A stretch of 64,000 nt of DNA from Garcia nutans (taxonomy: Eukaryota; Streptophyta; Magnoliopsida; Malpighiales; Euphorbiaceae): contig CANTUV010000033.1 of assembly GCA_947685225.1 (NCBI GenBank), positions 52,615,001 to 52,679,000 on the forward strand. The letters are read 5' to 3'. Of this stretch, positions 36,735-48,718 are shown piece after piece. Below the pieces are notes generated by a model. That model did not search any database. It was given only the letters and a program-made list of their open reading frames with translations, and had not been told where the DNA came from. How positions within the stretch are numbered: position 1 is the first letter of the stretch; every line of letters begins with the position of its first letter. Made by a program: the position numbers and the translations under genes.

Positions 36735-39162
36735 TTTTTTCACATGACATACCAAGCAATCTGTTAGAAAATTATCTTCCATATTGTTGCATAAATCTAT
36801 CTTGATAATATTCATTGATGAAAATTTTTCTTAATAGTAGCAGTTACAGCGAGTAAGACTAAAGCCAACTTGATTAACTGATATACCAAAAAAATTATAG
36901 TGTCATAATCTGTCTCAGCCATTTTCTGAGCAAGAGCTCCAATATCATCGAGGTTAGAGAAAGCTACATGTCTTTTTACATCAATAATGTAGGTATTAAA
37001 TTGATCTTTAAGTATTACCCAATCAGTGATGGAGAAATTGTATGGATGTAGATCAGCGATGTGAAATAATTTGGATAGCTCGAAATTGAAAATTGAGTTT
37101 TTAGGAGAAAGACAAACAATGCATAAAAACAATCAATACTTGATTATGTAAAGTGGTTTTTCATTTATTGAGCAGTGAAATCAATAACATATAATTGAAT
37201 TAACGAAAATTAGGTTGTAGCATAATAAATAGCTAAGTATGATAATACGAAGATAAAAAAGTGTCTGACAAAATATTTTTCACTCGAAAGTGATGGTAAT
37301 AAGTGATAGAAAAATCAGTACGCTTAGAACGCATATGAACTGCATTATCTTTTATATTAGATACTTTGATATCATGATCTATACGAAAAGTCATTAACAA
37401 TGTTCAAGAATTCATCTCATCCATTCTCTCTGAAGCTTTGTAATTTTTGTTTAACAGTTACAATCAAATGAATTGTATTACTAATATTTTAATTATTTTT
37501 TTATAAGACCTGAGATAAATCACTTGTCATTCCTAAAAACTTCCTCATTATGAAAGCAATGAAAATAAATTCATATATTTTCATTTTATCAATTAAGCCC
37601 ACAACTGCCCCTCGATTTTTTTGTTCAGAACTATCCTCATAAATTTTTTTAAGAACCTCTTTCACTGGTGACCATACAAAGAGAAGACGCATAATTATTT
37701 TATAATGAGAATTCCAGCACGTGTCTCCAAATCAAGTTAAATTTATTTCTTGATTCAAGTCTCTTCCACTTTGAATATCATCTCTCTCTATACGTTGAAC
37801 TACTTCACCATGCTATTTTTAACAGAGAACATCCCTTCTTTTACATGAAGCTCTAACAATATTCACAATCGTTGTAACATAATCAGAAAAATTACTCATA
37901 AATTTATTACTCCACGATGTTGCAACAAACACTAATTGAAGTTGATGAGCGAAACAATAAATGTACATTACCGAATATTTTCATTTAAAATGAGGGTCTT
38001 TAACTCATTAAATTCGCCTCGCATATTAAAAATTCCATTATAACCTTAATGTCTAACTCTATTTAGAGATAATCTATATTTCGCTAAAAAATTATCAAGT
38101 GCATTTTTCAAAGACAAAAGCAGATGTGTCACTCACATGTACTGCTCCAATTAATCGCTCAACCACTTGTCTCAACTTGTTAACATATCTCAATACCGCA
38201 ATCATTTGCTCATTTAATGAATTGTCTCGAGCTTCATCAATTAATATAGAGTAAAAATCATCTCCAAATATCACGAATAATAGTTAGTGTCGTCTCTAAA
38301 TCACACTAACTATTTACTTTTAAATATGTGAAGAAGTGAGATGATTATTTTTTGAAATATTTGAATTAACTACATTTTCAATTTCAATACTATGTTGACT
38401 GTACCAATTGAGAAGTTCAAAAAAATTACCCACGAGTAAGTGAGTTTTTTCACTCATCATTTTTTTGAAAAGTCAACCCATTTGCTAAAAGGAAATGAAT
38501 ACAGTCAGCAACAACTGTCAAACATGTCTAATAATAAGCCTCTTGTTCTTAGTTATGAGAATATATGAAATGAAATACACTTTATCTTTGATTTTTGAAA
38601 CTAACATATAGTATTATAGCATATTGTGTGAACTACTAGGACATCCGATATGTTTATTAAACTTCTTTGTGACTTTTTTTTAATTGCGAAATTCAATTTA
38701 TGTAAAGGCATTATCCCTCCATTTAGATCATCTATTCAAACTAAAAAAATAACACCATAAATAAAATTATGCATATTTGAAAATACTATATTCCAATCAT
38801 TCAAATTAAAAGAACTAAACATCTCTAAAACTCCTTATAATTTTTTCAAATTATGTTTGAGAAAAATTATGGTCATATGATTGGTAAGTTCCTTTAGCCA
38901 CATATTTTCTTCAAACATCATCTCTAATTCTAACTTTAACCTCGTCAATTAGTTTACGTAATACCGGATCACCTGTAATATTACCAAAACTACACTCAAG
39001 ACGTTCTATTGTATCACTAGTTTTTCTAATATTTGTATGATTACTAAATGTTTGGATTGGTGTTGGAGTCAAAATATTTAAAAATTTACCATATTCATTA
39101 TGCAATTTCTTAGTATTGATCACAAATTTATCCATATTTATTTCAATTTTTATTTTAAACAT
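36735..39162 (-). pseudogene. hAT transposase remnant (zinc finger MYM/TTF-type with hAT dimerisation domain)
   Basis: Fragments in family order on the minus strand but in different frames with many stops: an N-terminal block with GDPVLRKLIDE (about 38940-38990), DDFYSILIDEARD (about 38235-38265), MRGEFNELKTLIL near 38010, CFAHQLQLVFVA near 37950, SCKRRD near 37840, a LNQE...GDTCWNSHY block near 37700-37770, IDKMKIYEFIF and MRKFLGMTSDLSQ (37501-37600), and the C-terminal hAT domain (FSITDWVILKDQFNTYIIDV, LVYQLIKLALVLLAV) at 36812-37132. One more frame change precedes MNIIKIDL near 36800. Autonomous relatives encode about 750-800 residues. This copy cannot make an active protein. Confidence 0.88.
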
Positions 39163-39170
39163 AATTATTT

Positions 39171-39900
39171 CATATTTTTCATTTTATAAGTATTTTATAT
39201 TAAATTTACACTTAGCTTATATTCAATTCTTACTTAACTACAAATTATTTTATATTCACAATATAAACTAATTTGTTTAGGTTCTACTTATAATTAATTT
39301 AGTTTATTAAGTAGTTAATTTATATTAATTTTATTAAATTTTATTTAGTTTAATTTATAATTGATTTAATTTATTCTAAATATAATTAGTTTACTTTTAA
39401 TTAAATTTAGAGTTTAATTCATATTTTTTATTTTATAAGTATTTTATATTAAATTTACACTTAACTTTTAATCAATTCATACTTAACTATAAATTATTTT
39501 ATAGTCACGTCATAAACTAATTTGTTTAGGTTTAATTTATAATTGATTTAGTTTATTAAGTAGTTAATTTATATTATTTTTTAAAATTTTATTTAGTTTA
39601 ATTATAATTGGTTTAGTTTATTCTAAATATAATTAGTTTATTTTTGGTTAAATTTAGAGTTTAATTCATATTTTTTATTTTATAAGTATTCTATATTAAA
39701 TTTACACTTAGCTTATATATTCAATTTATACTTAACTATAAATTATTTTATATTCACAATATAAATTAATTTGTTTAGGTTCAATTTATAATTGATTTAG
39801 TTTATTAAGCAGTTAATTTATATTATTTTTTTAAAATTTTATTTAGTTTAATTTATAATTGGTTTAGTTTATTTAGTTTATTAATTTAATTTATAATTTA
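39171..39900. repeat. tandem repeat, about 248 bp by three copies
   Basis: Units start with CATATTTTTCATTTTATAAG or its variant at 39171, 39420 and 39667, giving periods of 249 and 247 bp. Each contains TTAAATTTACACTTA, then TAATTTGTTTAGGTT, then TTTAGTTTATTAAG. The array lies inside the hAT relic, just upstream of the transposase remains. Confidence 0.85.
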
Positions 39901-40673
39901 ACACCATAAACATATTCACAATTTATATTAATTTTTTTATACTCTACATTTTAATTTATAATTATAATTAATTTAACCTAAAATTCAAAATATTAAATCA
40001 AGTCATTATTCAATCCAATCACAAATTTACAATAAAAAATTATTTTAAATAAATTATTATACTTGGTTAATCTCAAAATAAATTAAATTTTATAATAAAA
40101 AATAAAATTCTAAAATTCACCTAAAACCCTAATCACAAACAATACAAATTAATTCAACATAATCACATAAAAATTCATTAGAAATAAATCAAAGTAATTA
40201 CTTGAGCTTCAAACAAATTACATTTTTATTTAAAAAAAATTATAAGTTTTATCTAAACCTAATATAAAGAAATAAAATAACCTATAAAAAAATAAAAATA
40301 AATACCTGATGAAGTCAGTCGGCCGGTGATGGATGGTGCAATCTTCGGTATTGTTCATCGTCGGTGAGCCCTCTCCGGTCAGTCCTTGCCAGCCTTGCTC
40401 TTCGTGCTTCGTCCCCCCTTTCTTCTTCTCTCGTCCGTTTACCATAAAAAATATATATAACTCATGGCTGAAACGATGTCGTTTCAGTAATGGATGTTTA
40501 AAAAAAAGAGCATGATAGGTCATCTTCAATCCCTCACGTCTCTGCAAATCGAATCAGGGGACTCGTCCTCGCTGGCCATTACAGGCGGCCAAAAGCACCC
40601 CTCTTATATGTGCTTATGGCAGCCGGTGAGGAGGGTCTCCCCCTCCCCTCACGATCCCCTAGGTCTGTCCTTG

Positions 40674-42225
40674 TTCTTATCGATTTTGACTCTGCATGCT
40701 TTAGTGTGTTTTTAGCTACTTTCTTTGCTCTACCTTAATTGATGTGTAAGAACATGATACACAACCAAAGAATGATTAATAATTATAAATTTTATCAAAA
40801 AAATTATAGTAATTTATTTCATTATTCTTTTTAAAATGTCAAAAAAATGATGGATAGATTAGCTATGATTAAAAGTATTTAATATTCATAAGAATAAATT
40901 TAAAATTTTTTAATTAATGTTATCTTAAATTTATAAAAGTTAAATTTAAACTAAAATAATTTTTTTTTATAAATGGCATTTGAAATGAAACTGAGGAGTA
41001 TTATTATAAATATATATAATTTATCGGTAAACATGCAAATATAAATAAGGATATATATATTAATTAGATAATAAGGTAAAGTATTATGTGCATACTATAA
41101 TTTTTTTTAAAAAAAAATAAGAATTGAGATAAAGACGAGTTTGTAGAATGTAAAAAATGTTAGGATGTGGGAATTTAATGATGTAAACTTAGCTTGAAAG
41201 GTTGGGTATATATAGAACAGTGGGGAGGTGGCATCAGCTGAGCTAAGGTATGATATTGTAGCAATCAAAGGCCGTTTCCAATTTCAACGAATTATATATG
41301 AGGACAACGTGCTCATTAATGCAGCCTACAAAAATAAAAAATAAAAATGAAAGATGCTTGTGGAGGTGGTGCAAATTCTACCTTTACTTGTTCAATACTT
41401 GATTATTATTATTATTATTTTAATTTTCCTAAATTGCTAAGCAAAGCGTGTTTTCATGTCTGTTGTCCTCCGACGCTCTCCAATCAAATATGTACACAAT
41501 AATAATCCATCTAATAATATTGTGAAATATTATCACTCAACCCTATAATATTTATGAAAAGTTCAATGAGTATAAACACTGTTTGCTGACTTTAATATTA
41601 TTAAAGGACGGTGATATTAATATTTTTTATTTTTAGAATTCTACTTTTTTTTTTGTAATTGTGAAACTTGAGTATAATTCTCTAATTATATCATTTAATT
41701 AACACCTTTCTAGGAGAAAATAAATTTCTACAAAATATGCACTTGGGCACGTGAGCAAATGCTCCAAATTGCGCACTAAATTAATGGGTCAGACTTGGGC
41801 TCAATATTTAGTTTGGATCAAGCATCAAATTAGGGTCAAAATATTTAGCATTTCAGCTCAATACCTCATTTAAGAAAACCAGTAAACAGCGGAGCTTACC
41901 CGAATTTTTCTGTAAGACTTGTTTATCGTCTAAGAAAAAATATACCTTTCTAGATTTTCTTTTCTTAATATTTGATAAATTTATTAGAGGCTGGCATAAC
42001 TTACAACGAGATAAACTTATGCTCAGTAATTTTACCAACAAGGATTAGAAACAATTTCTCAATGCTCATGCACGGAGCTGTTAAAGGGCTATGGATCCAA
42101 GTATGTGCAAATGGATCAAGCCCATTATGTTGGGATCTCCATGTTACTCGAAGGTCCATTTGTTTCTTTATCCCCTCGTACAAACATACATGCATTATAT
42201 ACATGCACAAATGCATAATATACAT

Positions 42226-42257
<32 letters not shown>

Positions 42258-43764
42258 TACAATAAATATTTTAAGTTTGATATGCATACATTTAATATTT
42301 AATAATGTACATACATAGCTTTTGGATGGACTTTATAATTATACGTTTTATGTATTTGCTTTTATGAAAAAGAAAGACTTTCCTTCTTTGAATATTCCAA
42401 TTAAAAAATTAATTTAATTTAATTTTGCTTGAGCCAATCAAGTTGAGTCTTTCTTTTATCTCTCTCAAAAAGAATTTTTTGCAATAGCATAAGCTTCTTT
42501 TTCGCTTTATGCTAGTGGAAAGATACATCAAGGTTAGGTTGTGATGTGCCAAAACTTGCAGTCTCTTTACAATATTTAATATTTATATATTTGAAAGCAG
42601 CATGTGCGATTTAAACATCTTTGACGGATTTGGTCAATCTTCTATACTAATTAATAATAATACCCAATTAAGCAATTTATAAAAAACTTTAGTCACTTTT
42701 TTTTTTTTAAATTCTCATAAGTCTTTTTTTTTATTTGAGGGTGACATTATGTTGGTTCATTGATATGTGATAATCTCATCCATATTTATTTATTTTGATT
42801 TTTGTCTTTTTTTTATTTTGTGTATTTATATTATTTGATTTATTTTTAAAATAATTTTTAGATCAATATAGTTTTAAAATTTAGTAATTGTTATTATTTT
42901 ATATTGCTTTACTTTTTATAATAAAAATAAATATAAATTAAGTTTTATTATGTAATTATATCCTTATTTATTTGAATGTTTTATATTCTCTTTTAATAGA
43001 GATTTATCTTTTTTTAATGAAAGTTGTTTATTTTTAGAATGAACGTCACATTAAAACTAAATTGCTCAAGACATATTACTATGATCCACCGTTTGTATCG
43101 AAAAAATTTATGAAATTTATGAAATTTGAGAAAATTTAGTAACTTTATTTATTATATGTATTTTGTGTATTTTAAAATCATATAATTTTATTTATACCTT
43201 ATAGATATTCTTTAATTTATTAATAAATTTTTATTTTGCATTAAAAAAAATGCAATTTACCTTTTAAGTTTAGTAAGACTCGACTATAGTAAACATATAA
43301 AAAAACAACGCAAACTATAATAATGAAGCAATTGATTAACATGATAAGGCTATGGTATTTTGAAATATATGTATATATTTTAATTAAGCTTTTTGTTAAT
43401 GATTTTTGTTTGCTAATGATGATGTTGAAAGATGTGGAAACAACATTCACATATCATGATATAAAGGAATACTAATGCTAATTAACCGTGCAATGTTTGT
43501 ATAATATTTATTATTTAATAAAAGAATTTCCTTTGAAATAAAATAAGATTTAAGTCCATTAACAATTTAAATAAATAAATCATAAATTGATTCCTTTTTT
43601 ATTTCCACATATTCTTTTTTGGGTTTGTGGGAATTTTGACATTGGGGGCCCATTTTCATGATTTCAGCTTCAGGTCTTAAGTTTTACTGTAAAATTGCAC
43701 CATTTCCTTGGACATTTTTCATGGGCCACCTCCAAGGCCCAATAAAAAATCAGTTTTGTGTTGA
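40674..43764. other. AT-rich intergenic region
   Basis: Contains a CA/TA compound microsatellite at about 42225-42256. A patch of more balanced composition at 41180-41380 has no coding content. No gene or bounded repeat is supported. Confidence 0.5.
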
Positions 43765-44018
43765 GCTTTTAACAAAAAATACAAAAAAAATTAAAAATAA
43801 TTTTAAATTTACTAATTTTATAAAATATTTATCAAAATATCAAAATTTATAAAATATTTACTAAAATATTAAATTTTTATTAATTTATATAGAGTTTACA
43901 ATGAATTAAAAATTAGTTTACGATGAGTTTGTAATTAGTTTATAATTAGCTCATAATAAGATGACTAAAATACTCTGATAAAAAATAAAAATTTTTAAAA
44001 ATATGATGAAGGATGTTA
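43765..44018. repeat. interspersed repeat, copy A
   Basis: About 250 bp, alignable over most of its length with 56670-56905 in the same orientation. It starts GCTTTTAACAAAAAATACAA, includes ATTTATCAAAATATCAAAAT, and ends AAATTTTTAAAAATATGATG running into GTTAT. It has no clear terminal inverted repeat. A third, more diverged relative may lie at about 33900-34200. Confidence 0.7.
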
Positions 44019-47000
44019 TTTTTTTTATATTAGATGCTTCATACGAAATTTATCAAACCTTTTTTTTTCCAAAAATATGTTAAAAAAATTAAAGAATTAA
44101 TTATAAAACCTTCTGAATTTTGTTTCAACGTATACTTTGGTCTTTAGAGTTTTGAATATTTATATTTTTTAAGGGTTTGGAAGAAAAATTTAATATTAAT
44201 GAGATAGATCCCTACATCCCACTATTAAGGAAATACTAATAATTTTAATTTAATATATTATAAAACAAAGATTTCGAGATATTTTAAAATTTATTACTAA
44301 CTGGTTTCCGAAATTTAGGAATTAACTTGTAGTTTAATTTAAAAAAAATTCAAAGTGTCATATTTTTATGATTACTGACCAATGTAGGTTGAGTTATTAA
44401 TAGATCCTGAGAATTAAAATTGTGAATTCATAAAATATAGAATAAGAGTCCCTCAAAAAAAATATATAGAATAAGAGTATTGGAGTCGTCTTTATAAATA
44501 AAAGACTTGTTGACAAAATTTTTAATTAATTTTAAAATAAGACAGATTAAAATATATAATATTTTAAAAAAATCATAGATAACTTTACAATTAATTCATT
44601 TTCTGAATAATATTTGGACTTGCAACCAACAAAACGTTATTTGCATACCAAAGTAAATGGCAATGTTTAAATAAGCAACAAAATGGAGTATAACAAGTAG
44701 TATTTTCATGAGAATAGCTCATTAGTGAAGAAAAATTCTCAGTAAATTTTATTTTAACTAGCAAAAGATCGAAAGACAGTTTGTCCTCAAATTAAAACAG
44801 AAAATTTTAAAACTCATAATAATATTGTAATCCATTAATTATCCCATAAAAATAAGTAAATGATAAATTCTATGGTGTTTACTAAGTACTTTATCAAAGG
44901 CAATAATATACATTAATCTGATATTGCCACTGCAGCATTACGGATCCATGGCTGGCATTGTATCTGCTTTGTTTAAATCTTAATTACCAGCTAATCTTTT
45001 TGATAACTACTTAACCATAACTCGTCAAGTTGGAAGTAGCCTTCCATCCATTACACACATATTTTGAAAAAATCACCACACACACACACACAAGATTGAA
45101 TTTTATAAAAATCACAACAACTCATCACTTATTAGTTAATTTTTTAATTTATTAAATGTTCTATGAAGGATTATATGAAACAATTCAAGCACTAATTGAT
45201 CCAATAATATGCAATAAGAAAACCAAAAGTTTTTTCCTCCGTATCTAATTTAAAAAACCAAAATAAGTTTTGTGGATAGAAATTAATACGTGGAAGAGTA
45301 CATCTTAAAATAAAAATCGAAGACCAAACGATACGATCTGATAAAATAATTTGAATTCCAACTGCTGCTTTTATTTATTTATTGGGGTTTAGGTCCTTAA
45401 ATCTGTGCAAAATCTTCCATAATGAGCAGATCCATTGCAGAAAAACATAATACTGTTATTTGGTAGCAAGTCTGGCTTGGATATGTTATTTATTATTAAT
45501 TTTATAAGTGGGATTTGTTAACGTTATTTGTGATTTTTTTAATTTTATTTTTTAAGATAAGTTAAAATGCTAATCTTATTATATATTTTTTGGAACTTGT
45601 AGGAAACAATGTCTCTCATTACCACGTTGCGAGTTACAGCTTGTAATAGTTTAAATATAAGAAAATTATAAGATTCAACACTCTACATTTAATGAGAGTC
45701 GCTTTGTACTTAAATTTTATAATTTTTTTCAAATGCTATTTTTGTTTTTTGAAAACACCTTTAGAAATGCTCAGGCCGAGACAATCTTCTACCACAACAT
45801 CGTGATTCATGAGAGCTACTTTATCAAAATGATATAAGAATTTAGTCAATTATATATGCTCTATTAATTTGGACAAAAGATTAAATTAAAATATATATCG
45901 AGCCACCAAGTCACCTAAATTAGGCATCTAATTAAATTTGAAATTGACACCATTGTACATTATCACTATATGTAATTACTTAGTGATGAAACTGAAATTA
46001 TTTAAGTTCAATAAATTACTGATTAATATTTAGATATTAAAAAATACACAATTATTGATGCTAAACATATCTTCTAATATGGATATTTACACATGTGCAT
46101 GTACATATATACTCATAATAATACAAACAATAAAATGTTAATTATAATTATTTTATTCAACTTTATTTTCATCATATAATACTCGATATTTCACTATAAA
46201 AAAGTATAATACGGCTTTTTATTGAGCAATAATTACATATGAATGAGGAGATCTTATGGGATTTTTCCTATATTTAGTTAGCGATGATAATGGATTTTTA
46301 TATACTTCCACGAGGGATGGAATTTTCCAAATAAACAAAAGTATAGAGTCGACATGCTATACTGTATCTTGAGGAAAACAACAAGAAAAGGAGATTTTAC
46401 TTCATGTGCAAGTGATACAGTCAAAATTTCTCAGCAGTGAAAGCTTTAATATTAATATATTTCTGCAATTTGGTGTGGAATGTAGCCAGATCCTTTTAAG
46501 TTGTGCTTGCATCTTAATTAGTTGTTAGATACGCAAATCTTTCAAAATTAACTACTCAAAATCTAATTTTAGATATGCATATGATATATTGTCTTATGTA
46601 TTTTATTAATTTAGATGTTAATTTGTTTTTTAACTGTAGATGCTAATTTGTTGAATTTTTAATTATTTGGTCCAACTAATTATACATTTTGTGATTAATT
46701 ATTAGTTGATAAAATCAACAAGTATAGCTACATTTATATTTCATTTCGGATTAAATTATCTCTATCAATGGCATATTAAATTGCTATATATAGTGTACGA
46801 AAATTAATTAATGAAGTTATTTTTTTAAGATGGAAAATGATGATTGATTTAACAATCATTATTTATGCTTTGTGTATAAAAAAAATTATGAGTACCTATA
46901 ACTAATAAACCAAACAATAATAATTTTAGAGTGCAATATATAAGTTCTTTTTAGAAAAATTTAAAGATTAACTTATGTATTAGGTCAAATTGAATTTGAA

Positions 47001-48382
47001 AATCTACTTAGAATACACATTTTGATAAAAATTCATTTAAAATGGATGTGAATATAGCATCCGTACAACAAGTCAATAAACAAAATTCATAAAATAATAT
47101 AATATATAATATCATATTCAAATTCTAATTTATATCCACCCAGATATAATCTAATTATAAATGCACATCTCTTCAAGTTAATAGACTCGTAATCGATTTC
47201 TTTTTTCTAATATAATATTTAAAAAAAGTCATATCCATATAGTTAAATTTTTTTAGAATAATAATTATTATTTATGAGATTTTCTAAAGGTGAACATTAC
47301 AATTTAAATCTCATTAAATTAAAATTCGATCCCAATATTAATATAAAAAAATCTCAATTAATTGAAGTGAATATTAATTGGTTGTTGACATTTTTGTCGT
47401 ATATTTAGAATTATATTTATTTCTCAAAAATCAATCTTTTAATTTTATTGTGAATGATATTTATTTGATTGGGCAGAAACAGTCACATTGATCCATACTA
47501 TTATTTGAAAATAATAAATAAATAAAAGGATGAATTACACCAAAAAAAAAAGAAAAAAAAAAGAAAAAACAGAAAAAGGGTCAACAAGTTGGAATTCTAT
47601 AGTCTAAACTATGCCAATTAGACTTTTTGTTCAATGGATACTGAATCCACCACATGTCTACATTGCTTTCAATGGTTGAAACTTAGAAAATACGACTAAT
47701 ACTCAAATTGACTATTACAAGCCTTTTTAAAATAAGAGTGTATAGTTGTACATTAATTAGAATATATCGTGAAAGCCGAGTATGATATAATATATATAAA
47801 CAACATTGACTAAACTATCAATCACTTACATATGATTAAAGTTTATCTCGAATTAAAATTGTTCACACATATTTTTAAACAAGTAATTTTCTAAAAAAAA
47901 AATAAAGCTTTGCTTTCAATAATTTTCAAGTAATTTTATAAATTCAAGCTGATGTAAAGTAAGCTCATTAATTTTTCCAATATCATTATATTATTTTTAA
48001 GTTTTAATAAACATATCAATACATATAATATATTTTTTTTATTTTTTAATTGGTCTGAATATAATAAATTTGACCTATATACTTTCTCTTATATTAATTA
48101 AGAGTGAAAATTATCAAATGATAATATTTAAAGTAAATAAATTAAATAATAATAACATGGCAATAATATATTGTTAGATAACAACAGTAATAGAAAATAT
48201 AAATTAAATAAAACAATATTTAAATCCCCCTGAAGCACACACATTTTACTAGCATATAATTAATAAAATGGTCTGCAAGAATCTAAAAGAGTTATTAGGA
48301 AACATTTGTTACTGAGAGGTCTTACGGCGTAGGAATCTTGTCCTTTGGGACAAGCATATTGATAACATCAAGTAATAACAAT
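44019..48382. other. AT-rich intergenic region
   Basis: No coding frame of note. A short CA repeat lies at about 45076-45091. Nothing else can be supported. Confidence 0.5.
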
Positions 48383-48510
48383 AAGGGCTGGCTTAACCAA
48401 GAAAGTATAATTTGGTGGTTAAAAATGTGTTATTTTTTTTTAAAATTTTGAATTTAAATTTTAATTGTTCCCTTTGCTAATATGTAATTAATAAAAAAAA
48501 GGGCTGGCTT
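48383..48510 (+). mobile_element. short SINE (about 105 bp) with perfect 12-bp target-site duplications, copy 2
   Basis: The body is 48395-48498. The flanking AAGGGCTGGCTT occurs at 48383-48394 and 48499-48510 without mismatch. The body has a tRNA-like head (AATTTGGTGGTTAAAAATGT), a degenerate box B (TTTTGAATTTAAATTTT) and the 3' end ATATGTAATTAATAAAAAA. It aligns with the copy at 31468-31577. It lies about 100 bp upstream of the TATA box of the dehydrogenase gene. Confidence 0.78.
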
Positions 48511-48612
48511 TGAAAGTGAACCAACATTTGGAAGGAAGTTACCTTGAATAGAAAAGTGAACGCTTAAACAAATGCACAACCTTTAACTGCTTGATTGCAT
48601 ATATCTTTCGCC

Positions 48613-48619
48613 TATAAAA
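48613..48619 (+). promoter_or_regulatory. TATA box of the dehydrogenase gene
   Basis: TATAAAA, 106 bp upstream of the start codon. A CT-rich tract (about 48674-48703), common in plant 5' UTRs, lies between it and the ATG. Confidence 0.65.
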
Positions 48620-48718
48620 TCCTCTTCAATATACCTTCATGCACATATCAATTTCGATATTCCCTCTTGGCTTCTCTCTCTCTTTCTGTCTCTCTCTCTC
48701 TTACTAATATTTAAAACC

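Larger units (their letters stand above)
36561..40673 (-). mobile_element. decayed hAT (Tip100-like) DNA transposon, about 4.1 kb
   Basis: The left end CAGTGGTGAAATTAGAAATA runs into CACTGAGGGGGAGA. The right end, reverse-complemented, is CAAGGACAGACCTAGGGGAT running into CGTGAGGGGAGGGGGAGA. Both have the CA(G)-plus-G-rich layout of Tip100-type hAT ends. The flanks TCTTTATC (36553-36560) and TTCTTATC (40674-40681) are the proposed 8-bp target-site duplication, 6 of 8 matching. The minus strand holds a broken ZMYM1/TTF-type hAT transposase at 36735-39162. The 5' portion has a three-copy tandem repeat and a GC-rich block at 40306-40673 that may be a leader exon, with a donor-like CAG|GTATTT at 40306. 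The right boundary is less sure than the left. Confidence 0.75.

Noticed and set aside
40230..40547. 105-codon open frame on the minus strand
   Set aside because: It covers the GC-rich 5' end of the hAT relic. The sequence changes abruptly to AT-rich after a donor-like site at 40306, so a leader exon is a better reading than a protein.
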